Source: Planctomycetaceae bacterium | GTDB taxonomy: Bacteria; Planctomycetota; Planctomycetia; Planctomycetales; Planctomycetaceae | Length of the DNA stretch: 39,289 nucleotides | Direction: 5' to 3' | Assembly (NCBI GenBank): GCA_028291605.1 | Contig: JAQGHS010000334.1 | Location: 1-39,289, forward strand | Shown: one piece after another, positions 7,599 to 19,500 of the stretch | Layout: the number at the start of each line of letters is the position of its first letter | Numbering within the stretch: the first letter of the stretch is position 1 | Notes under the pieces: model-generated | What the model was told of the DNA's origin: nothing | Databases searched by the model: none | The model's input: only the letters and a program-made list of their open reading frames with translations | Program-made: the position numbers and the translations under genes

Positions 7599-10500
7599 TT
7601 AGTTCACGTTGATATTGCGGGTCCCGACATTGGTGTCGACACCGCTGACATTGGTGAGCTTCATACCGACAGTGCGAGTGATTCCCGTACCAGCCTTTGC
7701 CTGGAAGGTCACCCGTTCCAGCAGACGCTCCACAGTTGCCTGGGTGGCGTTGCCGTTGAGAGTCACAACCAGGTCCGGAGTTTTACTGCCCTTGCCACCC
7801 GCCACCGTTCCAATTTGAACGGAACCGGCCAGGACCTTTTTGCCCTTGAGATGGATGTCATTGGCGTCAGCACCCTTCTTGATGATTGCCAGGCGATCTT
7901 TCTTATCGCGGCCGGCAATAATCGAGACTGTCAACTTCGCACTGGAGAAGTTCGGATTGGTAATTCCATTCAGGTCGAAGGTCGCCGACGGGGCAACAAC
8001 GACCGGAGCGGAATGGAGACTATACGTTGCCGGTGCCGCGGGCAGCGTAATCGTCGGTTCTTCCGCCACGTCGATGAGATGGATCTCAACCATCGCATCA
8101 GCCGTCAGTGCCGTTGGGCTGCCGCTGTCCGTGACGCGTACCTGCAGGGTGAATGCCGGAGTCACCTCGAAGTTCAACGGCGTGGAATTGATCACCGAAA
8201 TCTGTCCCGTCGTGGGATTGATCGCGAATGCTCCGCTGGCGTTACCGCTGACAATCGAGTACGTCAACGATTGGGCTGGCAGATCGCCATCCGTCGCCGA
8301 GACCACTCCGACGATTGTTCCCGCTGTGGCATTCTCGGTAACCGTGAATGTCGGCGAGGCATTGTTGAACACCGGAATCACGTCATTCACGGGAGTGACC
8401 GTAATGGTCAGATCCTGAGTGGTCGTACGTGTCGGAGTGATATCAGTCGTCACCGACACCGTTACGTTGTAAACATTATTCGCATCGGCATCGGCCGGTA
8501 CTTCAAAGTTCGGGCTGTTCACAAAGGTGATTTCGCCCGTGACCGGATTAATGTTGAACCGTGCCGCATCGGGACCGGACAAGCTGTAAGTCAGCGTGTG
8601 GCCCGCAACCGGATCCGCATCCACGTTCAAGACCACCGTCGACGTCAGTGTGTTTTCTGGCACGCTCGCGGACGGCCCGCTTGTAATAGCCAGTTGATCG
8701 TCGTCAGTGATGTTGACGGTCGCCGTCAGATTGGAACCCAGCGTGATGTCTGCATCGTGAGCCCCGAAGCCATTGAGGGTCGCAATCACGGTTTCGAGAT
8801 CCTCGACGTCGGTATCATTATGCACCGTCACATCGATATCCGCCGTCGTCTGGCCGGCAGGAATCGTGACCGATCCCGACAGCGTCGTGTAGTCGGTCCC
8901 GGGTGTCGCTGTTCCCGCGATGGTGTAATTCACCACGGTATCAGTGGAACTCGGGGCACTCAGTGTGACGGTGAACTTGCCATTCGTCGGCGTATTGGAT
9001 TCCACCCCGTCAGTGACCTTGGCAATCGAAACCGTGGCCGTGTCGTTGTCGGTAATCGTCCCCGTGCCGGTGTCGGTGACATTGATCACTCGGCCACCCA
9101 GCGGTGTTGTGGAGCTGATCGCCGCGGTGAAGGTTTCGGTCCCTTCCAGAAGATTGTCGTCGTTGATGGCGACAGACACTTGCTTCGAGAACTGGCCAGC
9201 CAGGAACGTGATCTGCTGAGTCGTACTGGCGTAATCCGTTCCACCGCCAGTCGCTGAAATATCGGTAAAGGTGACGGTAATCGTCACGTCGATATCCAAC
9301 GCCTTGTCGGTGACCAGATCGAAGACCAGCGTACCATCTCCTTCGCCAACCGTGACGTTATTGATCGTGAAGGATGCGGTGTCGTTGTCGGTGATGGTCC
9401 CGGTTCCGGTATCAGTCAAGTTGACACTGCGGCCGTTCAATGGAGTCGCGGTACTCAGCGAGGCCACGAACGTTTCCGTACCTTCGACAATGTTGTCGTT
9501 TGTGATGGCTACGCTCACCGGCTTACTGATTTGACCGGCCAGGAAGGTGATCGACTGAGTGGTGCTGGCATAGTCAGTGCCGCCACCCGTCGCGGTACCA
9601 CTGCCGAAAGTTACGTTGATTGTGACATCAGTATCCAGCGCCTTGTCGGTGGTCAGATTGAAGACCAGGGTCCCGTCGGCCTCGTTGACTGTGACGTCGT
9701 TAATCGTGAAGGTCGCGGTATCGTTGTCGGTGATGTTGACGGTGGCCGGTGTGGCATTCGCAGTGATCTGCGGATCACCCGAGCTGATCCCCGTGAGAGT
9801 CACGATGACCGTCTCGGTGGCTTCGACGACGTTGTCAGTCAGCACGGAAACATCGATATCGGCCGTTGTCTGGCCGGCGGGAATCGTCACGGTTCCTGTC
9901 AGCGTGGTGTAATCGATGCCGGCGGTGGCCGTTCCCGTAATCGAGTAGGTCACGATCGTGTCGATCGAGCTGACCGCGGACTGGGTTACCCGGAACTTGC
10001 CGTTTGTGGGGGTGTTGGTTTCCGCCCCATCAGTGATCTTGGCAATCGTCACGGTTGCCGAGTCGTCGTCGGTAATCGTCCCCGTGCCAGTGTCAGCAAC
10101 GTTGATCAGTCGGCCACCCAGTGGCGTTGTGGAACTGAGTGCAGCGGTGAAGGTTTCGGTCCCTTCCACGAGACTATCGTTGTTGATGGCGACGGTGACT
10201 TGCTTGGATATCTGGCCCGCCAGGAAGGTGATCTGTTGAGTCACGCTGGCGTAGTCTGTTCCGCCACCCGTTGCCGTGACATCGGTAAACGTGACGGTAA
10301 TGGTCACATCGATATCCAGGGCCTTGTCGGTCGTCAGATCGAAGACCAGCGTGCCGGCACCTTCACCGACCGTCACGTTGTTGATCGAGAAGGTTGCGGT
10401 GTCGTTGTCGGTGATGGTCCCCGTTCCGGTATCGCTGAGATTGACACTGCGGCCACCCAACACTGCCGAGGTGCTGAGCGTCGCGCCGAACGTTTCGGTC

Positions 10501-13500
10501 GCTTCGACAATGTTGTCGTCCGTGATGGCGACACTGACGTGTTTGCTGCTCTGACCCGCCAGGAAGGTGATCGACTGCGTGGTGCTCACGTAATCGGTCC
10601 CGCCGCCCGTTGCCGTGCCACCGCCAAATGTCACGTTGATGATGACGTCAGTGTCGAGTGCTTTGTCGGTCGCCAGAGTGAAGACCAGAGTCCCATCTGC
10701 TTCATTCACCGTAACATTGTCGATGGTAAACGTCGCGGTGTCGTTGTCGGTGATATTCACGGTGGCCGGAGTGGCATTCACCGTAATCTGCGGGTCACCA
10801 GCACTGATTCCCGTGAGAGTCACGATGACCGTCTCGGTCGCTTCGACGATGTTGTCGGTCAGGACGGCGACGTTGATATCCACAGAAGTCTGACCGGCGG
10901 GAATCGTCACCGTTCCGGAGAGCGTCGTGTAATCACTGCCGGCAGTTGCCGTTCCCGTGATCGAGTAGCTGACGATCGTGTCGGTACTGCTGACCGCCGA
11001 TTGGGTGACCGTAAACTTGCCGTTGGTCGGCGTGTTGGTTTCCGCACCGTCGGTGATCTTCGCGACCGAAACGGTGGCGGAATCATTATCGGTGATGGTA
11101 CCAGTCCCGACCACACCAGTCACAATACTGGCCGCGGCCACTGGTGCGACTGGAGTGACTGTTCCCAAGGTCACGGTCAACGTCTCGTTCGCTTCGACCA
11201 GCAAATCGCCGGTCACATTGATGGTAATGGTCTGGATCTCATTGGCGTTCCCCGCGAACGTCAACGGACTACTTGTGACCACCGAGTAATCGGCTCCGGT
11301 CGCGGTGCCGTTGGCGACGTTGAAGGCGACCGTAAAGCCACCCGCCACCGCATTCGGTGAGGTAACTGTGAAGGTCATCGTGGTCGCACCGGCATCTCCT
11401 TCGGTGACGATGGGACTGCTGATGGTCAGCGTGTCCGTGTCATCGTTCGTGATCGTCCCCGTACCGACCGCCCCCGTCACGATACTCGCGGCCTGAACCG
11501 GAGCGACTGGAGTGACCGTACCCAAGGTCACTGAGAAGGTTTCATTCCCTTCCACAATCGTATCACCGTTTAGATTCACGGTAATCGTTTGGGTCTCACC
11601 GACAGTCCCGGTGAAGGACAGCGGGCTGCTGGTGACCACGGCAAAATCAGAACCATTTGTAGTGACATTGGCGATATTGAAGGCCACCGTGAATCCACCC
11701 TCGACCGCGTTCGGCGAGGTGACCGTGAAGGTCATCGTTGCCGGTCCGGCGTTCCCCTCAGTCACGACGGGGCTGCTGATCGTCAGCGTATTGGAATCGT
11801 CATTCGTAATCGTGCCTGTGCCCACGGCACCGGTGATAATGCTGCTGGCAGGAACCGGAGCCACCGGAGTAATCGTTCCCAGGGTCACCGACAGGGTCTC
11901 ATTGCCTTCGACGATCGTGTCGCCGTTCACATTGATCGTGATCGTATGCGTTTCACCGGCAGTCCCGGTGAACGTCAGCGGGCTGCTGGTGACGACAGTG
12001 TAGTCGCTGCCGTTGGTGGTCACGTTCGCGACATTGAAGGCCACGGTAAAGCCCCCCGCCACCGCATTCGGCGAAGTCACCGTAAAGGTCATCGTCGTCG
12101 GTCCCGCATTCCCTTCAGTCACCGTTGAATTGGTGATCTGCAAGGTATTGGTGTCGTCGTCGGCGATGTTCACTGTGGCGCTAGTACCACCTCCCAAGGT
12201 GATTTGGGGATCGTGTGCTCCGAATCCGGTCAAGGTGGCAATGACCGTTTCGGTCCCTTCCACAATCGTGTCGTTCAGAACTGGTACGTTAATCACTGCA
12301 CTGAATTGGCCAGCGGGAATCGTGACAGTTCCGCTCAGAGCCAGGTAGTCGTTACCGGCACCTGGCGTGGCTGTCCCGGTGACGGAGTAGGTCAGGACGG
12401 TGTCGGTCGAGCTGATCGCGCTGAGGCTGACCGTGAATTGCCCGTTCACGGGTATCGCACCTTCCGCTCCATCAAACGTTTTGGCGATCGAGACTGTCGC
12501 CGAATCATCGTCGTTGATCGTTCCAACTCCGGTGTCAGTCAGAATCACACCGCGGCCGCCGAGATTCGTGGCCGTGCTCATGACAACGGTAAAGTCTTCA
12601 GAGCCTTCGACGAAAGTGTCGTTGGTAACGGGCACCGTCACCTGGGCATTGAGTTGACCGGCAGTAATGGTGATGTGCTGCGTCGTATTCGTAAAGTCGG
12701 TACCCCCGGTCGCCGATCCATCCTGGAAGTTGATATCGATCACGAAGTCAATATCGAGCGGCCGGTCGAGAGTCAGGTTGAAGACCAAATTTCCGGCAGA
12801 TTCGCTGCCGCTCGCATCGCTGATCGTGACGACCACGGGGGGTTGGGTCAGCGTGACGTCATTGCCGCCCACGCCGCCATGATAGGAGATCGTGAAGCCA
12901 ATCCCATTGATGGTGACCGTCGAACCTTCAGCATGACCTGCGAATTCCCCGACCACCGCGCTGCCGCTGCCGTTGTCGATGAGAGTGATGACCTGACCGA
13001 TCAGGCTGGTAATGGTGCCGGACACGTCCAGGGTCGCATCGGTGACATCCACCGCACCGGTCGTGGCGATCTGATCCGCCTGACTGCCGGCAGTCGGCCC
13101 ATTCACTTGGGCGGTAAACGTCGCCCCGATGCTTACGGTCAATGCGCCAGTATGGAGAGTGGCGGTACCGCTGCCCCCTGGAGAAACATTGCCGCCGCCA
13201 TTTTCAATCGTAACAGCCGCCGCAATCGTTCCGGAGCCAGTCAAGGTGCCGAAGACCAACGTGGGTGAGGTCGTCGAACCATCGACCTGAAGTGTCCCGG
13301 TGTTGACGGAAGTGGTTCCCGTGTAGGTGTCAGTGCCTGTCAACTTCAGGATCGCAGACCCCTGCTTGGTCAGACCACCACCGCTGCCTTGAATGTTTCC
13401 GGCCAACGTGTTGTCAACGTTGCCCAGGCCCAGACTCAACGTATTGGATTGCAGATCAATAATCGCCCCCACGATGCTGTCGAGCCCGGGAACGCGGACA

Positions 13501-16500
13501 TTGCCCCCCAGAACCAGGGTCAGCGGCCTATTGAGATTCGCCGCATCCAAGTAAATTCCGCCAGCCACATTGATGGTTCGAGCGGTACCCGTCAACGCGC
13601 CTTCGGCGAGCAGGTTCACGGCTTCCTGGATCAATCCGGTCGCGGTGAACTGCACCGTGCTGGCATAGACGCTCAGCGACGAGAAGTCACCCTGGAAGCC
13701 GGCCGTCAACAGGTCCGTATCCGTGGCGAAATTGAGCCATGGGGAATAGTCGACCAGCCCGTTCACTTTGGCCGCGACGGCTGCCGGAGTGGTGACACCG
13801 AACGCATTGCCCGAGGCGTCCACCGCAGTTGCCGTGAGATTATTGAGTGCGAAGCCGATGTTCCCGGACAAATTGTTATTGAAGATCGTACCGGAGACCT
13901 GGGATCCGCTCTCTAAGCGAATGCCGTCACCCGTGTTATTCCGAATAAAGTTTTCCGTCACCGAGTCCAGAATGCCACTGTTGTCGATGCCAATGCTGGC
14001 TCCGGAAATATCATTTTGAACTACGGTCGCCGTGGAGCCTGCGGCGATACTGACGCCCACACTGGTTCCAGCGACACCATCAAACGTGTTACCGGTCAGC
14101 GTGGCAGTTCCATTGGACTGAACCAGAACACTGGTCTGCGTATTCGTCGTTGTATTACCGGTCAATTGCACGGGCTGATTGCCGCCGAAGCTGCCACCGG
14201 GCAGCCATTGGAAGCCCACGTTCGCATTCGTGACGGTGTTATCGCTGTAGAGCACCGTCGAGGACGCGCCGGAATGCGACGTGATGATAAACGCCCGCAT
14301 CAAATTCGTGTCGCCGTTGTTACCCGTCTGATTATTAAAGTCGTTGTTGCTGACGGTGATGTCACTCAGACTAGCGTTGCCGTTTTCCCAGATACCTCGG
14401 AACGACGCCTGTTGAGCGTTCAGCGTGCCCGTCACGTTGATGGTGTTGTTGTCGATCAGCAAACCATCAAATGAGGTCCCGCCACCCGAGTTCGACTGCA
14501 TGCCGACAGAACTGGAGAAGTTGGCTCCATCGCTCGCACCCGAGCCATCCATATCAATGATGTTGTTCGAGATCGTCTGGTTGGTTCCGAAGGAGAAGTG
14601 AATGCCGATGTTCTGGTTCACATCCCCTGGTGCAACAGTCGTATTCAAGTCAGCCGGCACCCGGATATGGTTGTTCGTCAGGGTCGTGCCGGCGTACTCA
14701 TCGGGTCCGCCACCGAAGAACATACCGATCGACAAGTCGAAGTCGAAGATCTCCAGATTCGAGATCGTCCAGCCCTGATTATCGGTCCCATCGAAGACGA
14801 ACACACCTTCCAGATTGGCGGCGGCCAGGTCGCCAGGACCTTGAATGCGAGCCGCACCGAGCGAAGTCGTCGTCCAGGTCACATCATTGACATTCGTGGG
14901 AACATACAGGCTGTAGTCATCGAAGCCGCCTGCGACGCCATCGTTACCCAGAGCCCAGCTCGCGGCGGCATTGGCCTCAGACCAGTCAAACGTGCCGTTA
15001 AGAATCACGGTGTCGCCATTGGCAACATTATCCATGATGGTCGCCAGCCGCGTGTAGTCATTGTCAGTCGCGGTCGGAGAAGTGGCTGGAGTGACATAGT
15101 AAACCCCGGCCGTAATCTGAATCAGACCGAGTGTCGCATCATCGTACTGGTCCTGGATCCTGCTTTCGGTGGCGAACTTTTGAGCGGTACTCATGGCAGC
15201 CGGCAGCAAGCCATCAAACGAGACGCCCGTAGCGTCGATCACTTCGTTATCGAGCGCGCCATCTTCCAACGTAATGTAATTGCCGCTTTGACCAGACAGA
15301 GAAAGATCGTTCAGAGTATTGCCGCCGATTGCGGTATCCGGACCGTTAACCAGCAATCCCACTGGACCACCCGTCACAGTGTTTCCGCTGCCGAACGACA
15401 CCTCCACTGGCGTTGCTGAGTAAGCGGAACTGTCGATCGCAATGCCAGCCACCGTGGAGTTAACAATGGCAACGCCGCTGATCGTACTCTGGCTGGCCCC
15501 GCTCGCTTGACCGAACTGAGGATCGGCATTCGTCGCCAAAATCCCATAATTGTTGTGAGTCAACAGGCCGCCGGACACAGCGACATTGCCGGTCGTCGCG
15601 GTGCTCCAGAGCAGAATGCCGTAGATCATGTCGGAGATGTTATTACCCGTGACCGAGGCTCCAACATTGCTGCCCAGTGAGGCGAGTTCAATACCAAAGT
15701 TCGTCGTCGAGGCCGGGAAATCGCCGTCGGTTTCGGCGGTGATCGTATTGTTGGAAATCGTGGCGTCAGTAGCGAGGCTGTACTGCAGGTTGTGGAAAAT
15801 GCCGCGATGATAGGTCGAGATGGTGTTGTGGTCGATCAAGGTTCCGGCGCCTGGCGACGCGAGATAGTAGTTGTCATCCTGCCAGCCGACATTGACCCGG
15901 GTCATGACGTTGTAAGAGACTATACCGTACACGTTCGCCTCAAAGGCCGTCGCCCGGCCCCGACCGCCACCGAAATTGTTTCCGGAGGGCAGATTGTCGA
16001 TCAAGTTGTGGCTGATGTCGTTTCCAGCCGCCGCAGTCACACCATTGACGCCGTCGACCAGCACGCCGTAGCGTTCCAGGTTCTGAATGATGTTGTTCTG
16101 CACATTCAGCGTCGCGTCAAATCCGCCCGGATTGGCATCGAAATCGCCGATACTATTGGCGATACCGGCACCCGTGTTGACTTCCACGCCATTGAGCACT
16201 CGTCCGTTAGTCAGTGCGGCATTGTGGCCATCAATCGTGAAGCCGCTCACCGTGACATCAACGTGCGTCGAGGCCTTGCCCACGCGAACGATCACGCCTG
16301 ATGTTGAAAGTTGAACTGATGTTTCGGTCACACCCGGCAAGATGATGGCTTCGCCGACACGCGTTCCGGTATTGGGATCAATCGCCGCATTGGGGCCGAC
16401 CAGGTGGAGAGATTTGTCGACGATCAGGTTGCCGACAAACGTACCGGACGCAACGTTGATGGTATCACCGGAAGATGCGGCATTAATGGCCGCTTGGATA

Positions 16501-19500
16501 GATTCGTCGGTCAGTCCAGTCCCCGGCGAGGTCACATACACATGCCCAGCGATGACTCGAATCAGACCGTTAGTCCCCGTGTCGGGAGCATGGACGATCT
16601 TGTCTTCAATCAGGAACGGATCGATCAGACCTTCCCAGTTGGTCGACGTGTAGGAGGTCAGGTCGTAAGCCTGGCCGGTACGATTGTCGATAAACAGCGA
16701 GTCGCCGGCGAAGATGTTCCCGGCCCCGATCGCGACCGTTCCGGCGGTGGCATCCAGCCGCAGGTCGGTCCCGTTATCGACGAGGCCGTCAAAGTTGTTC
16801 GCGGTGACGCTACCGTTACCGCCATTGGTGAAACGAATGCCGGTCGTGTTGTCGTAGATGTGATTGTTCGTAATCGTTGCCGCGCCGCCGTCGACATCGA
16901 TACCAATGTTAAATCCATGGATGGAGGCATCGTTGTTCTGAATGATTGCGGTGGCCTGAGATCCAGAAACGAGAATACCGGTGTCAGTCGTGCTCGCAGA
17001 ACCAGTCAGTTCCGTATCGTTCTGAACGGTGACACTCACTGCACCGCCACCAGCCTGCCCCAGCACTTTAACAGCTTGTAGTGTGGAACCCGTAATGCTG
17101 GCACCATCCAGAATCACGTTTGCTGGCGCGCTGGTGAGACCGAAAGTCGTCGTTCCAACTGGTCCCGCAGCTAGATTATTGGTGGCATAAACGCCAACCT
17201 TCGTGCCCGTAATCGAAACCGTACTGCCCAATGTTGGAGTTGTATTCGGGGAAACGGCCCAGACAATGACACCGTAATCTGTGCCAGAAATGGAGACGTT
17301 GGTAATCGTCGGGCCACTGGTTCCGGTGAGCGCAGCAAGCTGGATACCGAAGTTGTTGGCCAAAGCCCCGGTCTCCGCGAAGAACTGATCGTTATCGATC
17401 GTCAACGGAGTTGCGGCGGTCGATTGCAGATTATCCCAAATACCGCCGGCATAAGTGTGAAACTCGTTCCCAGTCACGCTGAAGGTGGCTGGCCCGCCGA
17501 CTGACGTATTATGCACATGCACGCCGAGGTGCACTTTAGTCATCAGGTTATTAGTGATGTCCGCATAGAAACCGGAACGGAGCGTCACGCCATAGCCGAA
17601 ATCGTAGAGTCCAATGTCATGGAACCAGTTACTGTCGATCACGTTGCCTTGTGAAGCTCCGTCACCGCGAACGCCGATGAAGACGTTCGCCAGGATGTTA
17701 TTGCGCACTGCCAATCCACCGGTCACCCCGACGGCTTGCACCGCATAAGACGTATTGGTGTCAGCGCCACTCGTATTGGCCGCCCCTGTGACCAGCGGAT
17801 CATCGCCGTCAATTTGCAAGCCTTGAATCGTCACGTTGTTCGCAGTCACCTTGAACACTGCGTTCTGGAAGGCACTCGTCGCGTCAGAAACGACATGAGC
17901 CTCAGCGCTGCGTGTCCCAGCACCACTGACTCCGGTATTCGGTCCTGAAATCGTCACTGACTTCGCGATCGTCAGGTTTTCCTTGTAAGTCCCCGCAGCG
18001 ACATTCACGGTCCCGCCAGCATCAACGGCGGCAACACCAGCCGTGATGGTATTGAACGCATTGAACCCGATGGCCATCGGGCCGGCGCCAGTGCCGATCC
18101 CGTCCGGATCGCTGAACCGTGCGCCGGCTGGATTCGTGTTGTCATCGACAAAGACCGCGGTCTTCGCACCAATCGCATTGACGCTGTTCAGATCCGATGC
18201 ACCGGTCAACGGACGACTGGTCGCGGTGGCATCCACGGACAGTTCGTTCAATCCGCGCACGCCAGTGAAACCATCCACCGTGTTGTTGATATTCCAGTTG
18301 ATGATAACCGTGATGGCATCGGTCGTGACATTACGCAGGAAGATTCCATCGGCACCGCCAACTCGCGTCAACACATTGTTGGTGAGCGTGAAACGGTCGC
18401 CCGGAGAAGTTCCGCCGCTGGCATCGCGAGCGAAGAAGACGTCATCCACATCGGTGAAGATGTTGCCGTCAACGATCAAGCCGGTCGTCTGCGAGGTCAG
18501 CATCAAGCCGCGATCAAAATTGCGGACACCGTTAATTCCGAAGAATTGATTCTGAGTGATCGAGATATCGGAGCTGTTGTCGTCATTCTGGCCGTTCTCA
18601 CGGACACCCGTGACGATTTCTCCGTTGGCTGTCGCGGCAATCTGGAAAATGTTGCTGTCGATCAGCAGGCCGTCGTATCCGGTGCCGCCAGTCGTGGCAT
18701 TCTGGAATCCATAGGAACGTCCCGCAGTGCCCAGCGTTCCATCCCCCTGGAAGGTCACGGTATTGCCAGTAATGTGCTGATTCGTACCGCCCCACAGATA
18801 GAACGCGATGTTCTGAGAACCTTCGTTGTCACCACCGATCGTGACAATATTGTTCTGAATCTTGGTGCCAGTGAACTGTCCCGGGGCAGCGTCCCAACCC
18901 AAGGTGACTGCCGACTCGAAATCGTCAATGTTCAGCTTCTCCACGGTGAGATTCGCATTCACTGCGACCGTCCCGCCGGCGTTATACAGAAACGATTCAT
19001 AGTTGCCGTCGAGGAGATCACCCTGTCCGATAATGTGTGCCGAAGAATCAGAACTCGTGATGGTCAGGTTGTCGACGCCACCCGGGAGCACGACGCCCCG
19101 AATGTCGCCATCCGAACTGGTGTTGAGACTCGCCAGATAGGCGGCACTAGCGTTCGTCGAGTTCCAGTTATAGAGCCCCTTGATGTCGATCGTCTGCCCT
19201 GTCGCCGCGGCGCCAATCGCATTCTGCAACCGGGTGAAGTCGTTGTCGGCCGCGCTGGTGTCACTCCCAGGAGTGACCGTGACTGTCGTCGGAAGCTGGA
19301 CGCCGGGCAGCAAAGGATTGGTATCGGGGCTGTAGATCAGCCAGGGTGCGAACTTGATGCTAGGCGAGTTCGCTATCGGTTGTCCGAGACCACCGGGATT
19401 GGCGGCCAGCGTGGGACCTGAAACATCTCCCCACCAGTTGCGGCTGGCGTCGATGGCGTCACTACCAGTACTGAGTGCAGTTAGCCCGACCCCCGTGCCG

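Noticed and set aside
7815-11360. Long plus-strand frames (480 and 609 codons) opposite the giant gene
   Set aside because: They mirror the repetitive Calx-beta coding sequence in the antisense direction, give Arg/Asp/Gly-rich sequence without family features, and repeat with the same period as the true gene.
8700-12850. A CRISPR array or satellite DNA, because of strong periodicity
   Set aside because: The period is 340-357 nt, divisible into codons, and the frame is open throughout; it is a protein-domain repeat.
12204-13268. Plus-strand frame of 354 codons opposite the giant gene
   Set aside because: Antisense shadow of the beta-rich coding region; no signal, motif or start site.
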